Shown here: piece after piece, positions 42,117 through 51,035 of the stretch
How positions within the stretch are numbered: position 1 is the stretch's first letter
Layout: each line of letters opens with the position of its first letter
Origin: CAMDPA01 sp965223035
Lineage (GTDB): Bacteria > Pseudomonadota > Alphaproteobacteria > Rhizobiales > Hyphomicrobiaceae
Length of the DNA: 64,000 nucleotides
Direction: 5' to 3'
Assembly (NCBI GenBank): GCA_965223035.1
Contig: OZ244980.1
Coordinates: forward strand, 682,001-746,000
Position numbers and translations under genes: made by a program
The notes under the pieces: generated by a model
The model's database searches: none
Told to the model about the DNA's origin: nothing
The model's input: only the letters and a program-made list of their open reading frames with translations

Positions 42117-43451
42117 ATGATCTTTCGAACCCAGCCACCGGCACAGGCGGCGCCGCCTCAGCGTCATGATCTGGATTGGCCGATCGGAGAAACGCTGCAG
42201 AGCGCGCTGCTCGCGGTCGGAATCGCGATCCTCGGCATTGCCCCCAAGGCGAGCGCGATCGTGCTCGTGTTGCTTGCCATCATCTCGGTTGCTGACTACT
42301 GGTCCAGGAGCCAGTCGACGCAAGCGCTCCTAGGGCGCATAGCCGGCTGCTGGCCCCTTTGGCTTGGGCTGGCTTTCCTTTTGTACGCCCTGGCGAGCGC
42401 CCTGTGGGCGCAAGAGCCTTGGTTCGCGGCGAAGTCCGTGCTCCAGGTCAGCATCGTGTTGATTGCGGCCGCGTGCTTGATGATCATTCTGCCGCTGCAG
42501 ATGCAGGCGATGACCGATCGGCGACGCATCCGCTTCCTTCGTGCGATCCCAATCGGCGGGGCCATCGCGATCGCGTTTGTGCTGACGGAACTGCTGTTCG
42601 GTAGCCCCATGAGCTTGGCAGCGCTGCGCATGTTTCCCGGCGTCCTCGACGTCAGCTCGAAAGAGCTTGACATGGTGAACGGCGATATCGCGGGACTGTA
42701 CGGCTTCCACTTCAACCGCAACGTGGCCGCACTGGTCATGGCGCTGCCCGCTATGGCGTTGGCCGTGCTGGCTTGGCTGAAGCCGACGCCGGCCAAGTGG
42801 TTGACCGCGCTCCTGCTGCTTGCCGCGTTCATCATGGTCATCGTTTCGCACTCGGCCACCGCAGGACTTGCGTTGCTGATCTCGATGTTTGTTGCAGCGG
42901 CTGCGTGGGCGTGGCCAACGGCTACCGGCCGGGGCTTGCTGTTGGTCGTCATCGCCGGCTTCTCTTTGGCACCAATCCTGGGGCAGGTACCGAGCCGACT
43001 TGGGCTTGCGCAAGCGCACTGGCTGCCCGAGAGCTTCCGCGAGCGGGCACTGATTTGGGATAAGACGGCTAGCGCGACGTTCGAGCGCCCCATCTTGGGC
43101 GTCGGCGCTCAATCGACGCGGTTCCTGTCCGAAGAGAGGGTGGAGATCCCAGGCATTGCCGGCAAACGACTGGCGTTTGGTTGGCACGCCCACAATGTGG
43201 TGCTGCAAACCTGGTTCGAGCTGGGCCTGATCGGGGTTTTACTCGCGATGAGTTTTGCCGTCGCGCTGTGTCGTGGGATCGGCAGGCTGCACCCCGTTGG
43301 CCGGCCTTGGGCGATGGCGGTGTATGCGGCGGCGCTGATGGTGTTGCTGACCGGCTGGGGGATGTGGCAACCCTGGGTCGTTGGTGCCATCGGCTTGGCC
43401 GCGGCCAGCTTGGCTGTGGCCTCAGCCGGGCTCAGGGCGCTTCTGAGTTAG
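42117..43451 (+). CDS. O-antigen ligase/polymerase-like membrane protein (Wzy/WaaL family)
   Basis: 444 residues with about 11-12 membrane helices. A large periplasmic loop between about residues 300 and 360 contains WHAHNVVLQTWFELGLIG, the O-antigen ligase family (PF04932) motif with the conserved His. The protein either transfers exported glycan to lipid A-core or polymerises repeat units. With a Wzm/Wzt exporter next to it, a ligase role is more likely than Wzy. It is the last plus-strand gene of the polysaccharide locus. Confidence 0.85.
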   Translation: MIFRTQPPAQAAPPQRHDLDWPIGETLQSALLAVGIAILGIAPKASAIVLVLLAIISVADYWSRSQSTQALLGRIAGCWPLWLGLAFLLYALASALWAQEPWFAAKSVLQVSIVLIAAACLMIILPLQMQAMTDRRRIRFLRAIPIGGAIAIAFVLTELLFGSPMSLAALRMFPGVLDVSSKELDMVNGDIAGLYGFHFNRNVAALVMALPAMALAVLAWLKPTPAKWLTALLLLAAFIMVIVSHSATAGLALLISMFVAAAAWAWPTATGRGLLLVVIAGFSLAPILGQVPSRLGLAQAHWLPESFRERALIWDKTASATFERPILGVGAQSTRFLSEERVEIPGIAGKRLAFGWHAHNVVLQTWFELGLIGVLLAMSFAVALCRGIGRLHPVGRPWAMAVYAAALMVLLTGWGMWQPWVVGAIGLAAASLAVASAGLRALLS

Positions 43452-43551
43452 CTGGAACCATCCCGCTCTGCCACCACCCCGTTCCTCCCCTGGGCCACCC
43501 GCTGGCACGATGTTGCTGGTCGCCGGCCGTGGCATCGCGTGACGGCCAAGC

Positions 43552-44223
43552 CTATTTGGTCCACTGATCCTTCACGTCGTCGCACGATTCGCCGAAGAAC
43601 GTGTTGATGGCCGCCACGGTTGCGCCCTCGAGCACACCGAGATTGTTGTCGAGCTTGGCCGCCGACCACACGGCGCCTTGCGCCAATGCCGAGCCGGTGA
43701 TGTCGCTCCAGTTGAGCGAGGCCTTGGTCGCCTTGCCATCCTTGAACACAACTTTGGGCTTGATCGAGAAATTGATCGTGTAGGCACCCTTGCCATCGCT
43801 GTTGGTCAGTTCGCAGGTGACGGCATGCTTGTCCAAGGTGATTTCCTGGGCGCCGCTCAACAGCTTTGACAGCTGCTGGCGCGCGATTTGGACTTTGGCC
43901 TTGCAATGGGCGTGGCCCCATGGCCAGCCGAGGCGGCCCTTGAGGATTTTGTTTTTGAGTTGTTCTGCAGTCCATGTTTTGTGGACGTCGCAGGCAATGT
44001 CTTTGCCCGCCGCCTTCTTGTTGTGGGCGATGTCGCAGATCTTGACCTTGCACGCACGCCGAGCCTGGGCTTCGGCATCCATCCGCGCTTCGAGCGCGGG
44101 GTCGAGCTTGGCTGCAGGCGGTTCCGCCTTGGCGGGATTTGGATGGGCGGCGGTGACCGCGAGCAGACCGGTCATGGCAAGACCGGCGAAGGTCGTGCTT
44201 CGGGTTGGCACCTGGGATGTCAT
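43552..44223 (-). CDS. Periplasmic protein of unknown function with six cysteines
   Basis: 223 residues from ATG 44223, supported by GGAGAGG upstream; the frame extends to 44460 but adds an unlikely basic stretch. A signal peptide (TTFAGLAMTGLLAVTAAHPNPAKA) is followed by a helical, charged segment (DPALEARMDAEAQARRACKVKICD). The rest is mixed, with WTAEQLKNKILKGRLGWPWGHAHC and ITLDKHAVTCELTNSDGKG. Six cysteines (CKVKIC, ACDVH, AHCK, TCEL, SCDD) suggest three disulfides in the periplasm. I do not recognise the family. It is transcribed in the same direction as the CHASE2 gene, about 300 bases downstream of it. Confidence 0.75.
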   Translation of the reverse strand: MTSQVPTRSTTFAGLAMTGLLAVTAAHPNPAKAEPPAAKLDPALEARMDAEAQARRACKVKICDIAHNKKAAGKDIACDVHKTWTAEQLKNKILKGRLGWPWGHAHCKAKVQIARQQLSKLLSGAQEITLDKHAVTCELTNSDGKGAYTINFSIKPKVVFKDGKATKASLNWSDITGSALAQGAVWSAAKLDNNLGVLEGATVAAINTFFGESCDDVKDQWTK

Positions 44224-44519
44224 GCGCCTCTCCACTTTAGATTGCAAACCTGGATGATGGCTCATCTGCCACGCGTGATGCTGGGATCGCCGTCGATGGA
44301 GTGGCGTGGGGCTGGGCCACATGCTCATGTTTCCCCATCGGGGCGCCGACTTTAGAGGCGTTTGTGTCCTCTTGTGGGCCGTACGCCACCTATGTCCACA
44401 AACGCAGCGCCGAGGCCCCATCGACTGGTTCAAAATTCGGGTTGGACGGGCGCTGATCACCTTGAATTGGTCCAGCGACGACCGCGTTGCTCAGCGGCGG
44501 CAACGAAAGGCACACTGAT

Positions 44520-45821
44520 CTAGGCGAGGGCTTGGCGATGCCAGTCTTGCAGGCGCAAAAGGTGCCGCCGCTCTTCCCAGTGGCTGACGATGCCGAGGTT
44601 ATGCCCGACGATCAAACCGAAGGTACAAGCCAACAGCGAGGGGAGGAATGGTAGACTGACGTGCATCACCGTATGAATGATGGCGTCCGCGATCAGCAGT
44701 GCGAAAATTGCCAAACCCCAGGCAAAGGCGGGATACAGATAGTACCTCGCACTCCAACCGATGAACCCGCCAAACACGGCCAGCAGCAGCACAAGCACGG
44801 CGGCTGCCGTCGGCGAGAGTTCGGCCAAGACCCGACCGTCGATCAGTTGTGCGACGACTTGGGCTTGGATCTCGAGGCCTGACATATCGCGCCCGGTCCA
44901 TTGGGTGAGGGCGCTGGGATGCCGATCGACGCCCGCAAGGTCGCTACCGATCAAGACCACCCTTCCCCCGAGTGCGGCACTGAGAAAGCGGCCTTCCGGT
45001 TTCAAAAGATCGCTGGCGGCAAGGGTCAGAAAGGGTCGTTTCGCGCCGATGTTGAACAGGCGACGGAGTAGACCGCCACCTTCCACCTTTTGCAGCCAAG
45101 CGATGCGTTTTTGGGCGGGACGGATGCCCGGTTGAACCGTGCTCGCCAACAGCACGGGAAAGCTGTCGAAGCGACTGCGGCCGGCGGCAGGCTTCGCATG
45201 GTTGCGCACCACCTGATCACTTGCCCGTTCCAGAACGTGGTAGCCGATCGGTCGACCGGTGAGCGCGGTAAAGCGCTCGTGATGGGCGCGCTCAGCTTTG
45301 CTGATCGCAACCCGGTCATCGACGCCGCTGAGCACGATCTGGGACCGGGCGGATGTCAGCGCCTGCTGCAGCGCTAGATCCTTGTTACGTTCGGTCGGCT
45401 GAGTGAACAACATGTCGAGGCCGATGACCCGGGGCTCCGCCGCGTCGACCAACCCCACGATGCGGGCGAGCAGGCCGCGGTCGATCGGCGTCCTGCCCGC
45501 GAAGGGGCCCAGCGCTTCTTCGGTCATGGTGACCAGCACGACATCCGCATGGTGCGCCTTTGTGCGATGGGAGAACAACGCCGTTCTGACGTCGGACGCG
45601 ACGGTCTCCCACCGGCTTAGGGTCTGGGCGCGTGGTTCGACGAGGATCAAGACGACGATGGCCAGCACCGCCACGACGGCAACGGTCAGCGCCGTCGCGG
45701 GGAAGCGCGGGTAGCCGGCGGAACGCAGAGGTGCCTTGGCCAAAATAACGCAAACCTTGTCATCTACGCCTGACAATTGCGTGTGCGACGACGACCCGTC
45801 ATCGCGTCGCGACAGGCTCAA
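44520..45821 (-). CDS. CHASE2-domain sensor protein lacking an output domain
   Basis: 433 residues. Helix 1 is at about 44-62 (ATALTVAVVAVLAIVVLILV). A CHASE2 extracytoplasmic domain covers about 65-320, with SDVRTALF, ADVVLVTMTEEALGPFAG, IDRGLLARIVGLVDAAEPRVIGLDMLF and GGRVVLIGSDLAGVDRHPS. Three membrane helices follow at about 335-415, as in all CHASE2 proteins. In known proteins these lead into a cyclase, kinase or GGDEF domain; here only about 25 residues follow (GIVSHWEERRHLLRLQDWHRQALA). So this is either a partner-dependent sensor or a truncated gene. The stop codon is clean and no output domain is seen in another frame downstream. Confidence 0.85.
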   Translation of the reverse strand: MSLSRRDDGSSSHTQLSGVDDKVCVILAKAPLRSAGYPRFPATALTVAVVAVLAIVVLILVEPRAQTLSRWETVASDVRTALFSHRTKAHHADVVLVTMTEEALGPFAGRTPIDRGLLARIVGLVDAAEPRVIGLDMLFTQPTERNKDLALQQALTSARSQIVLSGVDDRVAISKAERAHHERFTALTGRPIGYHVLERASDQVVRNHAKPAAGRSRFDSFPVLLASTVQPGIRPAQKRIAWLQKVEGGGLLRRLFNIGAKRPFLTLAASDLLKPEGRFLSAALGGRVVLIGSDLAGVDRHPSALTQWTGRDMSGLEIQAQVVAQLIDGRVLAELSPTAAAVLVLLLAVFGGFIGWSARYYLYPAFAWGLAIFALLIADAIIHTVMHVSLPFLPSLLACTFGLIVGHNLGIVSHWEERRHLLRLQDWHRQALA

Positions 45822-45881
45822 GCAAGCTGTCGGGATCGATCGTAGGGTATACGAACAATTTCTCGCCGTAGCAAGATTGGC

Positions 45882-46033
45882 TAGAGCAACCTGCCTTTAA
45901 TCGGAATCGGAACGATCCCGATGAAAGGCAGAAAGTTGCTCACCACTTTAAGAGCGATCATCTTTGCGCCTTAAATCGGAACCGGCGCAATTGGAACCGG
46001 CTTTGCGGTTCCGATTTAAGGCGCGATGATCTA
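45882..46033 (+). repeat. Palindromic TA-bounded repeat, double unit (copy 15)
   Basis: 152 bp and near consensus. It lies between the divergent CHASE2 and pepN genes; the rest of 45822-46299 shows only the pepN ribosome binding site. Confidence 0.92.
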
Positions 46034-46299
46034 GCGGCCACCGCCAGCGGGCTGGCGCACACGTGATCAAGCGTGGTACCGGCCCCGCTGTTGATCAACC
46101 CGGCTCTCCGCATGCGCTGAACCGTTGCGGACGGGCATTTTGTCCAACTTCTACCGGGTGTCGTTTAACTCTATCATCGCTGCCTGAAGGGCGAACCCTG
46201 CGACGGGCACGTGGTCCCGGCCGGGTCCGGTGTCGAACAGGGGCGTCTGGCCACCGATCCGGCGCCGCGGGCGCTGCGCGAAGCTCAGGAGCAGTCGAC

Positions 46300-48948
46300 G
46301 TGAAGACCCAGACACCACGGCCGATCCGGCTTAAGGATTACCGCCCGCCGCCGTACCTGATCGATGAGGTGGCCCTCGACGTCGGCTTGGACCCAACCCG
46401 GACGCTGGTTCGCAACACGATGAAGGTGCGGGCCAATCCGGCCGTGCGCGGTCACGGCGGGCCGCTGGTGCTCGACGGCGAGATGTTCGAGCTCAACGAC
46501 TTTCGGGTCAACGCCAGCGCGGTGAAAAAGGCCGAATATGACGTCGACGAGGCAACGCTCACCCTGCATCGGGTGCCCAGCACATCACCTTTCACGATTG
46601 ACGTCACCACGGTGGTCAATCCCGAGCAGAATAAGGCGCTGAGCGGTCTTTACCGCTCGCGCGGGATCTATTGCACGCAATGTGAGGCTGAGGGGTTTCG
46701 CCGGATCACCTATGCGCTGGATCGTCCCGACGTGCTATCGACCTACCGCGTGCGTCTGTCGGCGGATGCCGAACAGGCCTCGGTGTTGTTGGCCAACGGC
46801 AATCCCGTCGAGCGCGGCATGATCGGCGGCGGCCGTCATTATGCGGTGTGGCACGATCCGCACCCAAAGCCCTGCTATCTGTTCGCGTTGGTCGGCGGCA
46901 ACCTGGCCTCAATCGCCTCGACGTTCACGACGATGTCCGGCCGCGAGGTTGACCTCAGGATCTACGTGGAGCCCGGCAAAGAGGATCGTGCGCACTGGGC
47001 GATGGACGCGCTAAAGCGGGCCATGCGTTGGGATGAGCAGCGGTTTGGACGCGAATATGACCTTGAGGTGTTCAATGTCGTTGCGGTTTCGGACTTCAAC
47101 ATGGGGGCAATGGAGAACAAGGGCCTCAACATTTTTAATGACCAATTGATCTTGGCGTCACCCGAGACCGCGACCGATGCCAGCTTCGAAGCGATCGAGA
47201 GCGTCGTTGCGCATGAATACTTTCACAACTGGACCGGCAACCGGATCACCTGTCGGGACTGGTTTCAGCTGTGCCTGAAGGAAGGTTTGACGGTTTACCG
47301 GGATCAGGAGTTCTCCGCCGATGAACGATCTCGCCCGGTCCAACGCATCACCGATGTCAGGCACCTCAAGGCGAGCCAGTTCCCTGAGGATGCGGGCCCG
47401 TTGGCCCACCCGGTTCGCCCCAAGTCCTATATCGAGATCAATAACTTTTATACGCCGACCGTGTACGAAAAGGGCGCCGAGTTGGTCCGCATGATGGAAA
47501 CCATCGTTGGCGCTGCGGGGTTTCGCGCCGGCATGGACCTTTATTTCGAACGCCATGACGGACGAGCCGCGACGGTCGAAGACTTCGTGGCCTGTATCGC
47601 GGAAGCAACCGGTGCCGATCTCAGCCAGTTCGTCAGGTGGTATGGCCAGGCGGGCACGCCGCAGCTGGTCTGCAGGCTGGATTACGACAAGTCGGCCAAC
47701 ACTGCTGAATTGACGATCAAGCAAATCAACCCACCCACGCCGGGCGAACGCAACAAGGCACCGCTTCACATTCCGGTGCGCATCGGCCTCATCTCCGGCA
47801 ATGGTCAAGAACTTGCGCTGAAGCTCGAGGATGGCAGTCATCTGACCAATAACGTCTTGCAGCTGACACGACCGAAGCAAACGTTTCGCTTCATCGACGT
47901 GCCAACGAAGCCGGTCCCGTCATTGCTGCGGGGCTTCTCGGCGCCGGTCAAACTTACGTCGTCGTTGTCCGAGCGCGATCTGGAATTCTTGATGGTGCAT
48001 GACAGCGACCTGTTCAACCGCTGGCAGGCGGTCAATGATTACGCGACGCGAACGGTGATCCATTTGGTCCGCGCCCGCATGGCCGGCAAGCGATCGAGCA
48101 AGGGGCTCGGGTTCGCGCAGGCGCTGGCGGTGATCCTGCGCGATGCTGCGCTTGACCCCGCTTACGTGGCCGAGTTGCTGCGATTGCCTTCGGAGGCCGA
48201 CATCGCGCGCGAGCTCGACCAGGGCGTGGATCCGGGGGCGATCCATGCCGCCCGGCGCCAGCTGTTGCGCAAACTCGGCAATGTGCTGGGCGACCAGCTG
48301 GAGCTGACTTACGCCGCGAACGCGACCCGCGGCCCGTTCTCCCCCGACGCCAACAGTGCCGGTCGGCGGGCGGCACGAAACATGGCGCTGTCGCTGCTGG
48401 CGGCCCGGGATAAGGCAGAAGATCGACAACGACAAGTCGACCACTATTTCCAGGCGACCAACATGACGGATGAAGCACATGCGCTTTATCTTATTGCCGC
48501 CGGACGAATGTCCCGACGAGAAGAGGTATTGGCGCATTTTTGTGAGCGTTGGAAAGATGACCATTTGGTCATTGACACTTGGTTTCGAGCACAAGCGATT
48601 TCGCCACTGCCGCAAACAATTGATCGTTTGCAGCGGTTGTTGAAGCACCCGTTGTTTAGCCTATCGACGCCGAACAAAGTTAGAGCCTTGATCGGCAGCT
48701 TCGCGAGCCTCAATCAGCTGCAATTTAATCGACCCGACGGGGCGGGCTACAAATTCGTCGCTGGCCAAGTCTTAGCGATCGATAAATTTAATCCGCAGGT
48801 GGCGGCACGGTTGTTGGCCGCTTTTCGGAGTTGGCAAATGCTTGAGCCCGGCCGCAAACAGCGCGCGCGACGGGTGCTTAAGGGGGTCGCTGCAACGAAG
48901 GGCCTGTCTCGCGATGTGTTTGAGATTGCCCATAAGATCTTGGAATGA
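46300..48948 (+). CDS. pepN: Aminopeptidase N (M1 family)
   Basis: 882 residues from GTG 46300, close to the roughly 870 of E. coli PepN. AGGAG lies eight bases upstream; the frame is open to 46063, but the extra 79 residues are arginine-rich and unlike PepN. The exopeptidase motif GAMEN is at 269-273, and the zinc site HEYFH spans His305 to His309 with Glu328 as third ligand (CLKEGLTV). It removes N-terminal residues from peptides in the cytosol. It is monocistronic. Confidence 0.95.
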   Translation: MKTQTPRPIRLKDYRPPPYLIDEVALDVGLDPTRTLVRNTMKVRANPAVRGHGGPLVLDGEMFELNDFRVNASAVKKAEYDVDEATLTLHRVPSTSPFTIDVTTVVNPEQNKALSGLYRSRGIYCTQCEAEGFRRITYALDRPDVLSTYRVRLSADAEQASVLLANGNPVERGMIGGGRHYAVWHDPHPKPCYLFALVGGNLASIASTFTTMSGREVDLRIYVEPGKEDRAHWAMDALKRAMRWDEQRFGREYDLEVFNVVAVSDFNMGAMENKGLNIFNDQLILASPETATDASFEAIESVVAHEYFHNWTGNRITCRDWFQLCLKEGLTVYRDQEFSADERSRPVQRITDVRHLKASQFPEDAGPLAHPVRPKSYIEINNFYTPTVYEKGAELVRMMETIVGAAGFRAGMDLYFERHDGRAATVEDFVACIAEATGADLSQFVRWYGQAGTPQLVCRLDYDKSANTAELTIKQINPPTPGERNKAPLHIPVRIGLISGNGQELALKLEDGSHLTNNVLQLTRPKQTFRFIDVPTKPVPSLLRGFSAPVKLTSSLSERDLEFLMVHDSDLFNRWQAVNDYATRTVIHLVRARMAGKRSSKGLGFAQALAVILRDAALDPAYVAELLRLPSEADIARELDQGVDPGAIHAARRQLLRKLGNVLGDQLELTYAANATRGPFSPDANSAGRRAARNMALSLLAARDKAEDRQRQVDHYFQATNMTDEAHALYLIAAGRMSRREEVLAHFCERWKDDHLVIDTWFRAQAISPLPQTIDRLQRLLKHPLFSLSTPNKVRALIGSFASLNQLQFNRPDGAGYKFVAGQVLAIDKFNPQVAARLLAAFRSWQMLEPGRKQRARRVLKGVAATKGLSRDVFEIAHKILE

Positions 48949-49357
48949 CGTGACGGCGTATTTTAATATCAATGACAGGAAGCGAGAGTCTCAACTGTTC
49001 AGTTTGGGAAATCCGCCTGAATTTCATATAATTGCCTGCTCAGTGTATAAGGCGTTAAATTGAGAAACCACCATCATGAAATTTTCCGCATCTGTGCGCA
49101 CAACGGAGAAGTATTTCGGTTGCCAACACCTTGTCGACGTTGGCAATAGCGCTGTTTTCGCCTGTCATTTCGCCATTATTTTATTGAATTGATGATTGAG
49201 GCCGAAAATAATTATGTCACTATATATCGGTGGCAGATTAAATTCATGAAATGTCACTCGACAATGCGGCGTATATTTATGAAATTGGAGTTGCGATTCG
49301 CAGGCGCTGGAAAAACGGCTCACTGCGACATCATTTGGCGGCAGAGCGAGGGGTGGG
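48949..49357. other. AT-rich intergenic region
   Basis: About 410 bases, clearly AT-richer than the surroundings. A 66-codon frame at 49189-49389 overlaps the next gene and has no ribosome binding site. No RNA gene is recognised. AT-rich promoters or an acquired fragment are both possible. Confidence 0.4.
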
Positions 49358-50149
49358 ATGCGGGCTGGGCGACGTTCAAACCTCAATAAGAACGTGCATA
49401 TGGATGGCACCTGCAACCTCAAGCCACTGAGTTCGCACTCATCACGGGCGCTGGGCGAATGGTGCGAGTTACTCGCGCGCCTCAATCACGATCTGAGAAC
49501 GCCGCTCAACGCCGTGATCGGCTTTTCGGATGCTATGCAAAATGAGCTATTTGGGCCGTTGGGCGATGTTCGGTATCAAGAGTACGCGGGCTATATCCGC
49601 ACCAGCGGCGATCAGCTGCTGCGGGCGGCAGAGGCTGCGTTGGCGATGACCGCATTGCTGGCCGAGCCTCCAGCGGCACAGCGGGTGACGGTTCAGCTCG
49701 CACCGCTGATCGATAGCCTGTTGAGCGACGCGCGTGGGGTGGCCAGCGAGGTCGGCGTGAGGCTGTCCGGCCTGGCGACGCCGATCGAGGTGCTCGCCGA
49801 TCCACGCGTGCTACCGAAGGCGCTGCGCCAACTGTTATCGCTTGCCTTGTCGCATGCCGCCTCGGGAGCCGAAATCGGCATCGAAGCAAAACCCAATCAG
49901 CACCAGATTGTACTCGAAATCGCGGTTAGCGGCAGTGTGACCGGCGTCAGGGCCACTGAGGGTGCGGCGCCGATCGAAGAGCAAGCCGGGTTGGGTCGCG
50001 AGGCGTTGAGCCTTTGGCTGGCGCGGACGCTGCTGGAACTCAACGACAGTCCGCTGGTGATCGAATGGTTTGGAGCCGGACTGGTGCTCAGCACGTCGCT
50101 CGAGCGGCCGATGCAACCTGACTTTTTTGGTGATAGCCGAGGCGCTTGA
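49358..50149 (+). CDS. Histidine-kinase-like protein with degenerate ATP-binding domain
   Basis: 263 residues from ATG 49358 (GCGAGGGG upstream); ATG 49400 is an alternative. Residues about 35-100 are a HisKA dimerisation/phosphoacceptor domain with a perfect H-box LNHDLRTPLNAVIGFSDAM (His44). The rest follows the HATPase_c outline: LADPRVLPKALRQLLSLALSHA stands where the N-box should be, and GLGREALSLWLARTLLELND with LVLSTSLERP where G2 should be. The N-box asparagine, the G1 DxGxG and most glycines are missing, so it should not bind ATP well. No sensor or membrane segment. It may be a histidine phosphotransferase or an inactive partner kinase. Confidence 0.8.
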   Translation: MRAGRRSNLNKNVHMDGTCNLKPLSSHSSRALGEWCELLARLNHDLRTPLNAVIGFSDAMQNELFGPLGDVRYQEYAGYIRTSGDQLLRAAEAALAMTALLAEPPAAQRVTVQLAPLIDSLLSDARGVASEVGVRLSGLATPIEVLADPRVLPKALRQLLSLALSHAASGAEIGIEAKPNQHQIVLEIAVSGSVTGVRATEGAAPIEEQAGLGREALSLWLARTLLELNDSPLVIEWFGAGLVLSTSLERPMQPDFFGDSRGA

Positions 50150-50275
50150 GACGGATCCGATCCACGCGACATTGCAGTCGCCACTGTCGAACTCCGCAAA
50201 CAGCGCGATACGCAGATCCCAACGACGGGTCTGCGCCAAGGGTCTCGCTCGAACCTGCAGCTACATCATGTCCGC

Positions 50276-50336
50276 TAGAGCGACCTGCCCTTAATCGGAA
50301 TCGGAACGATCCCGATTAAAGGCGCAAAGATGATCT
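50276..50336 (+). repeat. Palindromic TA-bounded repeat, single unit (copy 16)
   Basis: 61 bp, A-to-B orientation (TAGAGCGACCTGCC). The remainder of 50150-50474 shows no gene. Confidence 0.9.
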
Positions 50337-50474
50337 AAAGGCGGAATCGCTGTGCCGGCCGGCGCCCCCGCCCCAGGCGGACACGGTCGACCATGCGTCA
50401 AGTCTGAAAGTCGGGGCGCTCATCATCAGATAGATCGAGGCTCTGCGTCGATCGCGCCAGCGGCTTGCCGCGTG

Positions 50475-51035
50475 TCACCTGCTATCGGCCGCGGGGCGAG
50501 AGAGGTCCTTGCGGTCCGAATCGTTGTGGTAACGGCGCTTCCAATGGGAGCGGCGCGCACGCCGGTGCCAGCGCAGGTAGGCGCGCCGCTCGTCGGCCGT
50601 CATGCGCTCAGCGACTTCCGGAAAGATCACCCGCACCTTGGCTCTGAAGGCAGCCTCGGCTTTGAGCAATTGGTCTTGCGCGGCCACAAACGCCTGCTTG
50701 TCGAACGGGTCGGCGAGAAAGGCCTGTATCGCAGCCCGTCGCGCGTGTCGCACAGCGCGCCGCAATGGCCGCAATTGCTCCGGACGCTTATCGATCTGCT
50801 CCTTGCGGAGCGCCTCGCGTCGTTCGACCGGCAACGAGTCGATGAAGGCCGGCAGCGTCCGCTCCAAGCGCGCGCCGGCAACGGCCATACCGGCGCGGAA
50901 TTGCCAGACGGCGCGAAGAATCACGCCGGCGAGCAGCGCGTTGATGGCCAATGAGACGATCAGCGCCACCCACAGCCATCGCCGACGCGGGCGAGATGGA
51001 CCTGGTGCCGGACCGCTCGCGGAGGGATCGCTCAT
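50475..51035 (-). CDS. Periplasmic metal-sensor-like protein (Metal_resist/CnrX type)
   Basis: 186 residues. One membrane anchor at about 19-41 (WLWVALIVSLAINALLAGVIL) is followed by an all-helical periplasmic domain, very rich in Arg and Glu, with the layout of PF13801 (heavy-metal resistance, CnrX/ZraP/CpxP-like). FIDSLPVERREALRKEQI and MTADERRAYLRWHRRARRSHW are the two ends of the helical hairpin. Metal-binding His residues are few, so the ligand need not be a metal. Its ATG overlaps the anti-sigma stop (ATGA). Third gene of a sigma/anti-sigma/sensor operon. Confidence 0.75.
   Translation of the reverse strand: MSDPSASGPAPGPSRPRRRWLWVALIVSLAINALLAGVILRAVWQFRAGMAVAGARLERTLPAFIDSLPVERREALRKEQIDKRPEQLRPLRRAVRHARRAAIQAFLADPFDKQAFVAAQDQLLKAEAAFRAKVRVIFPEVAERMTADERRAYLRWHRRARRSHWKRRYHNDSDRKDLSRPAADSR

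Noticed and set aside
42296..43208. Two long minus-strand frames opposite the O-antigen ligase
   Set aside because: They are shadows of a gene with a clear WaaL/Wzy motif; their translations are low-complexity Ser/Arg or Gln/Arg sequences.
47158..47880. 240-codon minus-strand frame inside pepN
   Set aside because: It overlaps the M1 catalytic region; no independent start signal or domain.
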